Source of the DNA: Sordariomycetes sp. S80-01Y
Taxonomy: Eukaryota > Ascomycota > Sordariomycetes
Direction: 5' to 3'
DNA: 64,000 nt
Assembly (NCBI GenBank): GCA_037042185.1
Contig: JAXQJY010000028.1
Location: forward strand, 434,001 to 498,000
How positions within the stretch are numbered: position 1 is the first letter of the stretch; each line of letters opens with the position of its first letter. The position numbers and the translations under genes were made by a program. The notes under the pieces are model-generated. The model made no database searches and was not told the origin of the DNA. It saw nothing but the letters and a program-made list of their open reading frames with translations. Positions 23,669 through 34,479 of the stretch are shown here, piece after piece.

Positions 23669-24797
23669 GCTGCCATGCTGGGGCATCGTTTGATTTTCTT
23701 GGGTCACTGTTGGATTTGACATTGGGCAGCGAAGCAAGCATAGCGCGGCGTTTGGATACACTACATTGGACACCTAAATTGGATGGGACATTTTCTTTGG
23801 ATAGACAATCCCTGGACATGGCGGGCGATATTTACCCGGACTAGATAGACTAGATTTCTGCGCCGAAAAAAGTGGTGCGAATAAGAACATACAACGTTCG
23901 AGCATTTCTGCATTGCGTCCCCCTCTGCTGCACGATCCCCCAGATCAAGCCCGCGAGTCACCGTCAGCCTCAGCTCCCCACACGCCAACCTCCGCTGCTT
24001 CATGGGGCAGCAGCGCGAAAACGTCCAAAACGGAACCAGGTCTAGGCAAATCCCATCAACATGGGCTGGGCGCCGAGGGGTAGCATCTCTGATAAACCAA
24101 TTATGCATGCTACGTTCAGCCTGCTCTGCGAAGAAGGAGGGGTGGGAGAGGTAGCCAAGAAAAAGGGGTCCTGCAGCCCGCGTTGGTGAGCGTGGATGCA
24201 ACCTCCAATCCCGTCCTCGTCTCGAGTACCCAGCATCCAGAACCCCCCGGGGCCATCACCACCACACCGTCACCCGGCTACGGAACCCAAACCGTGACAA
24301 GGGAATTACGTCGATGACTCAAGTTACGGAATCGAAGATCCACGAAGCTGAGAGAGAAGAGGGAAAAAAAAGAAAATTTCGTGGCCTGATCAATGTCCCC
24401 ATAACCTCGGTAGCGTTCGGGATCTGCTCAAGATAGCCTGGCAAAAAAACCCCCATGTACATGTCCGGTCAGCTCCCAGCAGCGAGCGCCTCCTACCAAT
24501 AGCCTCAACGCGCGCCACGGGTCTTAGATCCCGCCTCGCGCCTCGCGGATAGCCCACCTTTCTTCTGTCATTGCTGGCAAGTACGTACTGTCGTTACTTT
24601 GCATCTCGCGTGGTTTTTGTGTCCGCGTCCAGGCCGAAGGAAAAGGGTGGGCGAGAGGTTTCCCGGCGCCGAAGTATAAAACCCCCCCGAGTCACCCACC
24701 CAGTGACGACTTTCTTGTCTCATCGCATCACTTCTCCCCTCATACAACAGCCTTCAACTGTACTCTGCCTTTTCAGACAACCACGACAGCTTCCAAC
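23669..24797. other. Intergenic before the small TATA-driven gene
   Basis: About 1.1 kb without a supported gene. It ends with a compact promoter: TATAAAA at 24675-24681, then a CT-rich leader of about 115 bases up to the ATG at 24798. Confidence 0.5.
24675..24681 (+). promoter_or_regulatory. TATA box of the small gene at 24798
   Basis: TATAAAA lies 117 bases upstream of ATG 24798, preceded by GC-rich sequence and followed by a C-rich run and a pyrimidine-rich leader. The spacing and composition fit a strong inducible fungal promoter. Confidence 0.55.
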
Positions 24798-25067
24798 ATG
24801 TCTTCCCAACATCAAGGCTGGTTCGCGCGCCACTGCACTCCCGCCCCGGCCAGCGGACCTCTATGTCCGTGTGCCGCGTGCTACAACAACAGCGGCAACA
24901 ACCACAACAACACCAACACCTCTTCCCACGCAGCCTCTTCTCAGCTGCGCTACGGGTCGTCCTCGTCAAACGAGTCGGCGACGTCCCTGCTGCGCCAGGA
25001 AGACGACGGCTCCTCGCTGCAGAGCTTCACCACCACGGCGCACATCGAGGATGCCACCCGACAATAA
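24798..25067 (+). CDS. Small hypothetical protein, Asn/Ser-rich with a Cys motif
   Basis: An intronless frame of 89 residues starts with ATG in the context AACATGTC, directly downstream of a clear TATA box and leader, which is the main reason to accept it. The protein begins MSSQHQGWFARHCTP and has a CPCAAC cluster near residues 23-28. An Asn/Ser-rich low-complexity middle and a Glu/Asp-containing tail follow. There is no signal peptide or membrane segment. I do not recognise the family. It resembles small stress-type proteins of filamentous fungi only in general composition. Confidence 0.55.
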   Translation: MSSQHQGWFARHCTPAPASGPLCPCAACYNNSGNNHNNTNTSSHAASSQLRYGSSSSNESATSLLRQEDDGSSLQSFTTTAHIEDATRQ

Positions 25068-25872
25068 GCATAAGGACAACCGTGCAGGAGACGCAGTCCC
25101 ATTAGGAAGGTCGCCGTCCTTGGGACCTTCAGGGTCCCCCCTGGAAGGTCACCCGCGAAGGGGGGAGCTACTGATTCATTGGCTGGGCCTCCAGCTCGTT
25201 GGCCTGCACCCGCATTGCTCGGCGCAGCTTTTCCTGCGACCTTGGGTGAATTAACCGTGGGTGGAAATGCTACGTCCGTGCCGCCCAGCTGGGCTGCCGC
25301 GGGGTCTAGAGCGACGGCCGTGCCATGTATGGCGCACGCACGCGGCGGGCGCTCCGTCTATCCTGGGAGGCTGGCGAAAACTCGGCGTTCGGATTCGCTG
25401 GCCCTGTCTTTTCTGCGACTGTTTGTGATTTACCTTTCGGAGGAGACGGGGGAATATAACGGGAATTTCAGAAGGGGGGAGTCAAAAGAAGTGGCGACGG
25501 CCGGAATGGACCGGCCGGAGTGGGGCCGTAGTCCCCGTGCTGGTTTTGGTTCGGCGTTCGGCGAGGCGGGGCGTCGCGTCGCGCTCGACGGCTGCGGAAA
25601 GGAACATGACGCCCTTGACGACGTTATGATGGAGTTTTAGATACCGATTTGTTTTCTTGAGGTTGCAATAGATCACCATGGAACATTTGATTTTTCGAAG
25701 CCTCGTGTCGCGTGAACGATGAGATGATGCCGTAATGGCCCATGATTCCTACACTTAGTTGACGTCACATCCAACCCACATTAACCTCGTCATGCTCAGA
25801 TTGAGGCTCGATCGCATAGGGTACCGTGAGGCTCTGCCCTCCTCACCTGCGCTACAAACCTGCAGCTGATTC
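25068..25872. other. Intergenic before the fructosamine kinase gene
   Basis: About 800 bases. An open frame at 25179-25640 has no ATG-driven or domain support and is rejected. Near 25105-25160 GGGACC/GGTCCC-type strings recur (AGGTCGCC, GGGACCTTCAGGGTCCCC, GGAAGGTC) and may form a hairpin just after the small gene. Confidence 0.4.
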
Positions 25873-26880
25873 ATGAACCGCCTCCTCGCCTCCTCGCTCA
25901 GGCCACTGTCAACCATGTCACCGAGCGTCGATCCCGCCATCCTCTCAGCGCTCTCGCTCTCCCCGGAGAGCACGACGCTCAACACCCACGGCTCCTCGGG
26001 CTTCGCATCGAGCTTCAAGCTCAGCACGACCCTCGACGACGGGACCGAGAAGCACTTCTTCGTCAAGACGGCGTCCGGCGGCGATGCCGAGACCATGTTC
26101 AGGGGCGAGCACGCCTCGCTCAACGCCATCCACGACGCCGTCCCCAACTTCTGCCCCCGGAGCTACGCGCACGGCCGGATGAGCTCCGGGTCCAAGAGCT
26201 TCCTCGTGACGGACTTTCTCGACCTGGGCTCGAGGGGCGCCGAAGGGTCAGGGGAGAGCATTGCGTCGAAGCTCGCGAAGCTGCACACGACCGAGGCCCC
26301 GGTCCCGGAGGGCCACGACAGACCCATGTTCGGCTTCCCGGTGAGCACCTGCTGCGGCGACACCCCGCAGGACAACAGCTTCAAGGAGACGTGGACAGAG
26401 TTCTACGCCGAGAACCGCCTGCGGAGCATCTACCGCGCCGCAGCCAGGAACCAAGGACCCGACTCCGAGGTCGAGGCCGCCGTCGAGAAGACGGCGTCAA
26501 AGGTGGTGCCCCGCCTCATCGGGGCGGTCAAGGACATCAAGCCCGTCATCATCCACGGCGACCTGTGGAGCGGGAACCACTCGAGGGGCCAGATTGGGGG
26601 GAAGGGCGGGACGGAGGAGGTCGTCTTCGACCCGAGCAGCGTGTACGGCCACTCGGAGTACGAGCTGGGAATCATGAATATGTTTGGCGGGTTCGGGAGC
26701 GCCTTCTTCAAGGAGTACCACAGCTTGGTGCCCAAGGCGGAGCCCAAGGAGGAGTACGAGGACCGGGTTGCCCTGTACGAGCTGTACCATCACCTGAATC
26801 ACTTTGCCATCTTTGGAGGTGGCTACCGGAGCGGTGCCATGTCCATCATGAAGAGGCTCATTTCGAAGTACGGAAGCTAG
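25873..26880 (+). CDS. Fructosamine-3-kinase family protein
   Basis: A single exon encodes 335 residues. FN3K marks are a Gly-rich N-lobe (GSSGFASSFKL), a Lys in FFVKTASGG, the catalytic loop VIIHGDLWSGN, and a metal-binding FDPSSVYGHSEYELG segment equivalent to DFG. The family phosphorylates sugar-derived amines on glycated proteins, which then break down spontaneously. Two starts are plausible. ATG 25873 adds MNRLLASSLRPLST, which looks like a weak mitochondrial presequence. ATG 25915 has the better AACCATGTC context and gives a 321-residue cytosolic form. Strong GC bias at third positions is seen. Confidence 0.88.
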   Translation: MNRLLASSLRPLSTMSPSVDPAILSALSLSPESTTLNTHGSSGFASSFKLSTTLDDGTEKHFFVKTASGGDAETMFRGEHASLNAIHDAVPNFCPRSYAHGRMSSGSKSFLVTDFLDLGSRGAEGSGESIASKLAKLHTTEAPVPEGHDRPMFGFPVSTCCGDTPQDNSFKETWTEFYAENRLRSIYRAAARNQGPDSEVEAAVEKTASKVVPRLIGAVKDIKPVIIHGDLWSGNHSRGQIGGKGGTEEVVFDPSSVYGHSEYELGIMNMFGGFGSAFFKEYHSLVPKAEPKEEYEDRVALYELYHHLNHFAIFGGGYRSGAMSIMKRLISKYGS

Positions 26881-26984
26881 AGCCGAGGAGTATGAACGCG
26901 TGGGATGGCATCACAGGATAATTGGCATTCCATAAACTAGCAATGACGTCTATATTCTATCCCCCTGTTCCAGTTGCGACGTGC

Positions 26985-27866
26985 TCACAGCGCCTCTCTG
27001 AACTGTTGGATGAATTGCTGCGCCATCGGCCTCCTCCTCTCGGCCTGCCCCTCGGGCTGCTGCCCCTGAGCGCCCGTAGCCGTGGCTTCTCCCTCGCCCT
27101 CGAGCCTCCGCCTCATGTCCTCGAACTCGCGGCTCCTGCTCGTGGCCTTGATACCAAGAACCCAGCCGGGCAGCCGCCACCTGATACAGGCCTGCGGCAA
27201 GATTCCCTCCCTCCAGGCGTAGCCCACGACCCAGCCGACCAGGGCCCCGACGAGCGAGCCCGGCCACTGGAGCAGGGACAAGTGGAGCGCGAGGGCGTAT
27301 CGATAGGATTTGTCGGATAGCGTGACGCCCGTGAAGGGGTCGTCGGTGGGGGGCGCGGCGGACGTGGCGATGCGGTACTTGTACATGTGCGGAACCATGG
27401 CGTGGTACTGCGCGAGGAGGGCGAAGATGATGGGCGTCGGGCCGGCGGGGATGTAGTTGGTCAGGCCGACGGTCAGGGGCCGGAAGATGATCATGAGCAG
27501 CGGCGGGATGATCGAGGTGAAGAGATAGACGACGACCAGGAAGGACTGCCCAGGTGGTTAGCACTCTGGCGCAACCCGCGGGGCCTCGGGAACATCAGAG
27601 ATGGGACGTACCGCGAATTTCCTCGACCCCCACATACGCTCAACGACTCGAACGTTGTACAGCGTCATGGCGCCGAAGAGAGCCTCGGCCGAGTTGGTGT
27701 AGCACAGCTGATAGGCGAAGAGACGCCATAGCTGACGGTAGCGCCAGATGTGGACGTCGGCGAGGATGTAGAAGTAGTGCTTGACGTCGAGGACGCTGGC
27801 GAGGATGGAGGCGGCGACGAGGCCGAGGACGAGGAACTTGGTCACGGGGAGCTGCTTCAGGGACAT
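26985..27866 (-). CDS. Dsc2-like rhomboid pseudoprotease (Golgi DSC E3 ligase subunit)
   Basis: Two exons, 27866-27612 and 27545-26985, give 271 residues. The intron (66 bases, GTACGT...GGCAG) joins SRKFA to SFLVVVYLFTS. A rhomboid-like membrane domain of about six segments is visible, including RLFAYQLCYTNSAEALFGAM, and lacks a GxSG catalytic motif. The GPTPIIFALLAQYHAMVPHMY stretch is characteristic of Dsc2/UBAC2 relatives. The C-terminal 70 residues are charged and Gln-rich, ending QQFIQQFREAL, with no recognisable UBA domain. In other fungi the DSC complex cleaves the SREBP transcription factor and degrades Golgi membrane proteins. The gene is tail-to-tail with the fructosamine kinase. 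Confidence 0.8.
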
Positions 27867-29056
27867 GGCGACGACGGGGTGTGATGGCTATCGCGAATCG
27901 GACATGCTTTGTCGACGAGGGATCGTTGGAGCTGGCGGGCGGGGGACACGTGGTGGGATTGAAGGTCGAGCGAGGGCGGTCGAGTGCGATTGCGGCTACG
28001 ATGAAGATGCGAGCACACCGCAGCAGCAGCAGAAGTGGGTGGTGCGGATCGAGGAGGGCAGTCGGGAGAGGACGATCTGTTGACGGACTGTATCTGACGG
28101 CTGCGCGTGTTGGTGAGGGTTTGGAGCTCTCGGAGTCGGAGGTTCGAAGTCGGGGCGGCGTCGACGCGGGACGGTGGAGTCGCGCAACGTCACTGGCGGT
28201 TTCCGGGGTCGATTGGGGCTGTGACCACTGGGAAATGCAGGGCCGGGAGACTAAGGGAATTAAGGCACGGCAGAAGAAGAGACGACGTTGCACATGTCGC
28301 ACCTTAGTAGTTAATGTTTACGGCTGCTACCATCACGGCATCTGCAGGCAGAAGCTAGGGGCCAGCACCTTGATTCAATGACGCGCCCCCACGGAGAGTA
28401 GATCGGCCACGCTGGATGGAGGTTGTCGGCACCTGGAAGGGCCTCATCCAAGCTGTTTGCCGTCACTGCCCGCGACCACGGACCACGGACGACGGACCAC
28501 GGATGACGGGCTGGTGCCACGGACATCGGTCGGGAATTCTTCAGCACAAGCAGCACTTCTCTAGCACTACTATAGTACCGGTGCTACTGCCAACGCTAAT
28601 CGCACCGCGTGCCATCGCCGTCCTTTATTCCCGTGAACTTAATCATCGACGTCGAAACCGGCAATGCAAACGGAGGAGGACCGACAGCCTGAGCCTTGGC
28701 TCGGCAAGTTGCGACGCGCACCGCATGTCATTCAAGTGGATCAGCGCCCTCTGCCACTTGCACCTCGCACCTTGGCAGACGCTTTCACTCACTGACGGGC
28801 TCCCGATTTTCGCCTCCTCTCCAAGAAATGCTCAAAAGAGCGCGCGTGTATCTGCTGCTGTGCCAATGTCCCTCTCCAACATCGGCAGCACCGTCCTCTC
28901 TCTCGTCCTCTTCCTCGGCTTCGTCACGTCCGTCTTTGAAGTTCTTCAGGGCCTGCCCATCGCCGACGTCTGGGGTCTCTACATCCTCGTGAGGACCGCT
29001 CCGGCTCCCGCGGCCGAGCTTGGCGATGCTGCCACCTTCGCAGGCAATCCGCATCA
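27867..29056. other. Divergent promoter region, Dsc2-like / TDT transporter
   Basis: 1.2 kb between divergent starts. No gene is supported. A short frame of 72 residues opens at ATG 28866 and overlaps the transporter start codon at 29057 in another frame. It could act as an upstream ORF if the leader includes it, but no domain supports a protein role. Confidence 0.45.
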
Positions 29057-31010
29057 ATGGCCTCCCCGCATTCTGCTGTGGTGAGCCACGTTGACGACGC
29101 TGGCCACCCTGCGCGGGATGAGCACCCCAGTGGCCGTCCCAGCGCCTCTTCGACCCCGAGGCCCTCCAACGTCGACGCCAGGTCCAGGGAGCTGCTCGCG
29201 CCGCCCTCAGCCTTGCACTCCCCCGTCCGGACGCACTCCCCCGACAGCTGGCTGGGCTATGAGTCCCCCAACGAGGAGAGCACGCCGGCCTTCTTCTCCG
29301 AGAACAACCAGCAGACGCTCAATGAGATAAAGCGGACCCGGAGCCAGCAGGATCCTATCTCGGCGTCGGGTCCCGTCAGGAGGCCCAACCTGATATCCAG
29401 GCCGTCGCACATGGTTGCCGTCCCACCCCCCAACCGCAGGGCCAACACCGGCTCCAGTCTGAACGACATGTTGTCTGGGGCAGAGAAACCCAGACCCGGG
29501 GCCAAGGTCGGCATCAAGGACCGCATTGCTTGCTATCAGTGGACTTGGTTCACCATGGTGCGTGGGAGCCCCTTTTTTTTCCGGCACCTTGGCCGGCACT
29601 CTCGTCGAATCCGGCTGACACTTGCAGACCATGGCCACAGGAGGCATCGCAAATATTCTCTATTCGCGTGAGCTCCCTGCTGCCGATAATACCAACTATG
29701 TGCTCCCTGCTAAACCTTCCAGTACGCTATCGTGCCAGCTGGCTGTTGGGCATCGGCCTTTTCTTCTTCATCCTCAATATCTGCCTCTTCATCATGAACT
29801 GTCTTCTAATATCCTACCGCTTCTACCTCCGCCCCGGCAGCTTCAAAGCCTCCTTCACCGATCAGGTGGAGTCGCTCTTCATACCATCTTTTGTAAGTCG
29901 CCGCGTCATCCCTATCCTGTGGACTTTCTTACTGATATCCGTCCTAGTTCGTCTCGTAAGTCTCAACAGCAAAAGGAACCTACCCCCTGTCGGAGGTTCG
30001 AAGCTAACCGGGTCAGCATTGCCATCATAATGATTAATATTTGCGAGTACGGCGTACCTTCCGTGGGCGTCTGGCTGCTCCGCACCCTCGAAATCATGTT
30101 CTGGATCTATGTCGCTCTCAGCACCTTCGCCAGTGCTGGCATCTACTTGATCCTATGGTCCACCCTGTTTGTCCCCCTACCTCTCTCTCCCTTCCCTTTT
30201 CTCTCTCGCAAGTCAATTTTTGCTAACTTGATCAAGCGTCTTCCCCGTCCATATGATGACGCCGACATGGGTCTTCCCCGCCTACCCGCTCCTGCTGACC
30301 GCCCCCTTCGCCGGCCAGCTCATCGTAGCCGCCGAGCGCTCGCCGGACGAGGGTCTTGTTATAAACAAAACCGCCGTCGCGCTGTGCGCCGTCACGACCC
30401 AGGGCACCGGCTGCCTGATTGCCTTCATGATATCCGCTGCCTTCATCTACCGCCTGATGACCCAGAAGCTGCCCCGGGACATGCAACGACCCGGTGTCTT
30501 CATCTCCATCGGTCCCTTCGGGTTCACGGCCGCCGGCATAGCGCAGATCGGCTCCAAGGCCCACGCCGTCATACCGCCCAACTTCCTCGGGTCGCCGCAC
30601 GCGGCCGACATCGTCAAGGTCGTCTCGGTGTTGGTGGCGCTGTGGCTGTGGGGGTTGAGCATGTGGTGGTTCCTCGTCAGTGTCGGGTCCTTGTGGAAGT
30701 ACGTCCGGAGCGGCCACACTATGCCCTTCCAGATGACGTGGTGGAGTTTCGTGTTTCCCAATACAGCCTTGGTAAGCCCTCATCCCTTTTCCTCCTCGCC
30801 GTCTGCTCCTCTCCCCTGAGGTTGAGAAAAGCTGACACCGGTCAGGTCACGGCCACAGAAGTCATGGGCGAGATCTTTGAGAGCGAGGGAATACGAATTT
30901 TCGGCTCCGTCATGACCGCTATGCTTATTGTTGTATGGATCGGCGTTTTTCTCACCATGTTGCGGTCTCTGAAGCAGAAAAAGTTGCTGTGGCCAAAGGA
31001 CAGCTCCTAG
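29057..31010 (+). CDS. TDT-family transporter (malate / sulfite-efflux Mae1-SSU1 type)
   Basis: Seven exons, 29057-29557, 29628-29667, 29723-29892, 29948-29955, 30017-30166, 30237-30771 and 30846-31010, give 522 residues. The fourth exon is only 8 bases (TTCGTCTC). It is needed to join PSF to FVS to IAIIMINICEYG in frame. Ten hydrophobic segments are visible, with the family signature TMATGGIAN at the first, then PTWVFPAYPLL and MSMWWFL-like segments. The N-terminal 150 residues are Ser/Pro-rich and polar, longer than in many relatives. The family moves C4-dicarboxylates or exports sulfite across the plasma membrane, and the substrate cannot be told from sequence. The intron after YLILWSTL uses an unusual GTTTGT donor. 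Confidence 0.85.
29948..29955 (+). other. 8-nt micro-exon of the TDT transporter
   Basis: TTCGTCTC is bounded by TAG upstream and GTAAGT downstream. Splicing at both sides gives PSFFVSIAI, matching the expected hydrophobic segment of the family. Skipping it or retaining a flanking intron breaks the frame or brings stops. Confidence 0.8.
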
Positions 31011-31225
31011 GCCCGCGTCGCTATCCGCCGTCGGGGCGTGTAAAATTTACCAAATGATACCCATTTACTTCGAAGTTGAACAAAATTGCAGACGGCGGCT
31101 TGTCTCTATGTGTACACCTTCACACGCACTAGTCTGAATAATATCCTCAACGCCAGCTAAAACCGTGATAACTCCTGCTTGCACCCCATCACCCATTTAC
31201 TTTGACAGCGTACGCTATTCTGAAT

Positions 31226-33078
31226 TTAAAGCTTGGCCTTGAGCGGCTCGTTGGCACTGGCCTCCAGATTGAGGACAACCTCGCCGGTCTTCTCGCCGTT
31301 GCCGAAGAAGATAACTTGTACAGTCAGATCATCGCTACAATCCATGTTAGAATGCATCTCTTCACACAAAGACCAGTGCGGGGGGCTTACCGATATCTCC
31401 TCGAGAAGGGGGCGGGCAACGTCAGCAGCGCGCAGACCTGCTCGTCATTGGTACCACCCAGCGCGTTGCGCACAAGATGTGTCGCCACGTTCTTGTCCTT
31501 GGCCACGAAGCGGTCCTTTCCATTAGGGTCCACACCCCACTGCTGCAGACGGATGGGCGTCTTGGACCCCTCGGCGCTCTTGTCAGCGCCCTTCTCAACA
31601 GGCAACGGTGTCTGGGACGAGCCAAAGATCTTGGACCACGTAGCTTCGAGCTGAGAAGTCTGGCTCTTCCCCTGACTCTCGATCCATTGACCGACGAGAC
31701 CGACAACCTCGTCGTTGGTCAGCATCTCCCAGAGCCCATCCGTGGCGAGCACGAGGAAGTCACCCTTGTCGGGTTGGACCTTGGTGGTCGTGATGACGGG
31801 CTCAGCCGTCACATAAGGAGGCGTCTTCATCAGTGGCGAAGGGGTGCGACCGAAGAACTTCTCTCGAAGCTTCATGGCGGTCTCCCGGCTCCACTTGTAC
31901 ACGGCATCGCCGAAAGCTCGTGTGGGCTCTAACCCACCAAGGACACGCCCGTTGTGCACGACGCGATCCTCGCCAGGGTGCTCCTTTCGCAAGCGGGCAG
32001 CCTCGTTGGGGTTCCCGCCTGTCTGGTCCTCCGAAAGGGCCGTTGCCATCCACTTGCCCGAGTCCGACCGTCGGCCAAGGACGGCACGCGAGTCGCCTGT
32101 GCATGCTATGCGAAGCATGTTGGTTCTGCTGTCGTAGAAGGAGAGGAGGGCGCAGGATCCCGAGAGGGCGGGTTGGAGGAGCTCGGCAGCTACGTTCTTG
32201 GAGCTTGCCTTGAAGACCTTCTCCACGCTCTTGTGCACAATCTCCTCGTCGAGGCGGTTGAAGCCGGTCTTGATGGCTAGGTCGATGGCGGCGTCGTCGG
32301 GGACGCCGGCGGTTGAGACAGCCTTGTAGGTGTCATTCAGCTCGGTCGCGACATAGTTGATGAGACTCTTGCGGAGGGTCGCAGACGTTGTCCAGCCACT
32401 GCCAACCGGTTAGCCCTAAACACCTCCAGACAAAAGACAAACGTACGAGTGGCCATCAAAGACGCCCCAGAACATCCAGTCGCTCTCCTCGCCAGCAGCA
32501 TCCTTCGACCGGCTGGGCACGTGAACAATCTTCTCGGCATGGTCGTCCTCGATGGGATCATTGCTGGGGAGCTGAACATAGTCGTACCGCGTAACACCCT
32601 GGCCCCTGTTGACAGAGTACGACTGCTCCGACTGCCTCAGCTTCTGCGTTGCCTGCTCCGGCGTGAGCATTTCCACAATCCGCCTCCCGTCGTTGCCCAC
32701 TTCCTTAGAAATAGGCTCGTTGCCAACGATAGTGCCCTGCCTCAGTTCGTCCGCCCCGACCACCAGCACCGTCCTCGTAGCCTCGGCAGCTGCCTGCGCC
32801 GTCGTCGGGTCCGTCGCGTAGCTTCTCGTGCTGCTGAGGTTGGTCACGTTCCCGCCGTTGTAAGAGTACCAAGCACCAAAGCCCACGGCCAGGCTCGCCA
32901 CGGCGACGGGTATGCGACGGAAGTACATGGAGGACTTCAGGGAGTCATTGGAGGTTGTCGAGGCGAAGGGTCGGGGCGCCTTATGAGCGAAGTAGTGAAG
33001 CTTTCGTTGGTGGTGTATAAGGTTGCGACGGACGAGGTGATGGGTAGTTCGATGGACTCGAACGGCTGCACGATGCAT
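31226..33078 (-). CDS. Mitochondrial PP2C phosphatase (PDH phosphatase / Ptc5-like)
   Basis: Three exons, 33078-32447, 32398-31391 and 31334-31226, give 582 residues. The N-terminus MHRAAVRVHRTTHHLVRRN is rich in Arg and His with no acidic residue, a strong mitochondrial presequence. A single membrane-type segment (PVAVASLAVGFGAWYSY) follows near residue 60. PP2C motifs are WGVFDGHSGW (spanning intron 1), GDSRAVLG, the LGGLEPTRAFGD stretch, LVLATDGLWEML, and DDLTVQVIFF spanning intron 2, which supply the metal-binding Asp residues. In yeast, Ptc5 dephosphorylates the pyruvate dehydrogenase E1 subunit. The gene is tail-to-tail with the transporter. Confidence 0.9.
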
Positions 33079-34479
33079 TGGGAGGGCTCGAGCGAGGGTA
33101 AGCCTTGCGAAGCCAAGGCCTTGAGGTCAACGAAAGACAAGAGGGTAGCAATGAAGCTTAAGAGGCGCCGGGGTGGAGACTGGGGAGGGATTTGCCGCGT
33201 TGAGGATTCGGAGATGCAAGCTGGTGGAGGTGGAGGTGGAGGAGCGCCCGTCCCGTCCAGATTCCGAGGAGATGGCGTAAGTGGCTCGCGGAAGGCGGCC
33301 TGTATGCTGACTAAGGTAGACAATGTATCGATACCTGGCAGACCTCTTACCAAAATATTGCGCGAGCTATGAGAGCGCATTCTAATACATAACCATTATA
33401 ATTCCGCTAACAGAATTATAGCAGATGTGTCCTCAATCAGCGCTGTAGTAGGAATCAAATAGTAGGACGTAATGGAGGCCTCATACGTTCTATTTTTCCC
33501 ACCCCTCGTTAGAATGCTTTTTTTCAATCACGTCCGACGTTATGAAAGAGAGGCCAGGTGTCTGGTCCCAGCTTCAACAACAAAGAAGCCCACTCCCTCG
33601 TCCGCACATGATTGGAAGACTGATGATTCTGTAGTAGACGGTCGACTTCTGCGACTCCTCACATACATGCATCGTAGTTGCATGGCTCCTTAGTAGCCAG
33701 TAAGATTGATAGAAGTAGTATGCCTGGCAGCTTGCCCGTGGCATTCGCTGGGGAGATTTGACGACGGCAAAGTTCATGAGTTAAGAGAATAAGCATACCA
33801 TAATGGTGCCAGCTAGGACTTAACATCGAGGCAAGCAGAAGAATTATTACCTTTGTTGGGCGCTGGGCTTACTCATCTCCATATCTGGAACAACCGCAGG
33901 CGTGAGGAAGGAGCCCTAGGCGCCGGGTGACTCTTATACGCATTTCCTAGGGTTTGTCGTTCAGATCTCTTACAGGCTTTTAATCCCTCTCTGGTGCTTC
34001 ATGAGACCTCCAATTTATGCTGGAGGCGGGCAGATCGTACGATCGCGGAAAGAGGCGAGGAAGGCAGACACAAGCAATGCAACGTAGACTTACAGCCTCC
34101 CAGGCCGATTCTTATTACATATCCATAGCACCGATCTTGCTATACATGTAATGAAAAGGTACGAATAGTTCGAACGTCTGAATGTGAAGCCTTTCTAACA
34201 CTTGTTTTCTAAAACAACACATCTTACGTGCCATGATGGAGCGCTAGTTCAAAAACTTGGGGAAGATCAAGAGTGTTCTTTGATAGGATATATTGTCTCA
34301 TCTCATGAAAGCCTACTTTAGTGACGTGGATGCTATCAAAGCTTTAAAGCATGATCTAATACTGAACGGAGAATGCTATACTCAATCAAGTAGACATGAC
34401 CTTTAATTTAGTTTGAGGAATGTAGTTGGCGGGAAAATGGTAGAAGAATATGGGATGCTCCGTTCAACTATGTTTCTGA
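33079..34479. other. 1.4 kb gene-free boundary before the secondary-metabolite cluster
   Basis: The first part is the promoter of the PP2C gene (GC-rich, GGAGGTGGAGG repeats near 33225-33245). From about 33390 the sequence becomes clearly more AT-rich and has no supported frame. I take this as the left border of the cluster. No transposon ends or tRNA gene could be recognised. Confidence 0.5.

Noticed and set aside
25179-25640. 153-codon frame between the small gene and the fructosamine kinase
   Set aside because: GC-rich sequence with Arg/Gly/Ala bias, no good start context and no domain.
28866-29084. 72-codon frame with a hydrophobic start upstream of the TDT gene
   Set aside because: It overlaps the transporter start in another frame and has no domain; at most an upstream ORF.
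29057-31010. Frameshifted or broken TDT transporter
   Set aside because: The apparent frame breaks are resolved by six introns and an 8-nt micro-exon, giving an intact protein.
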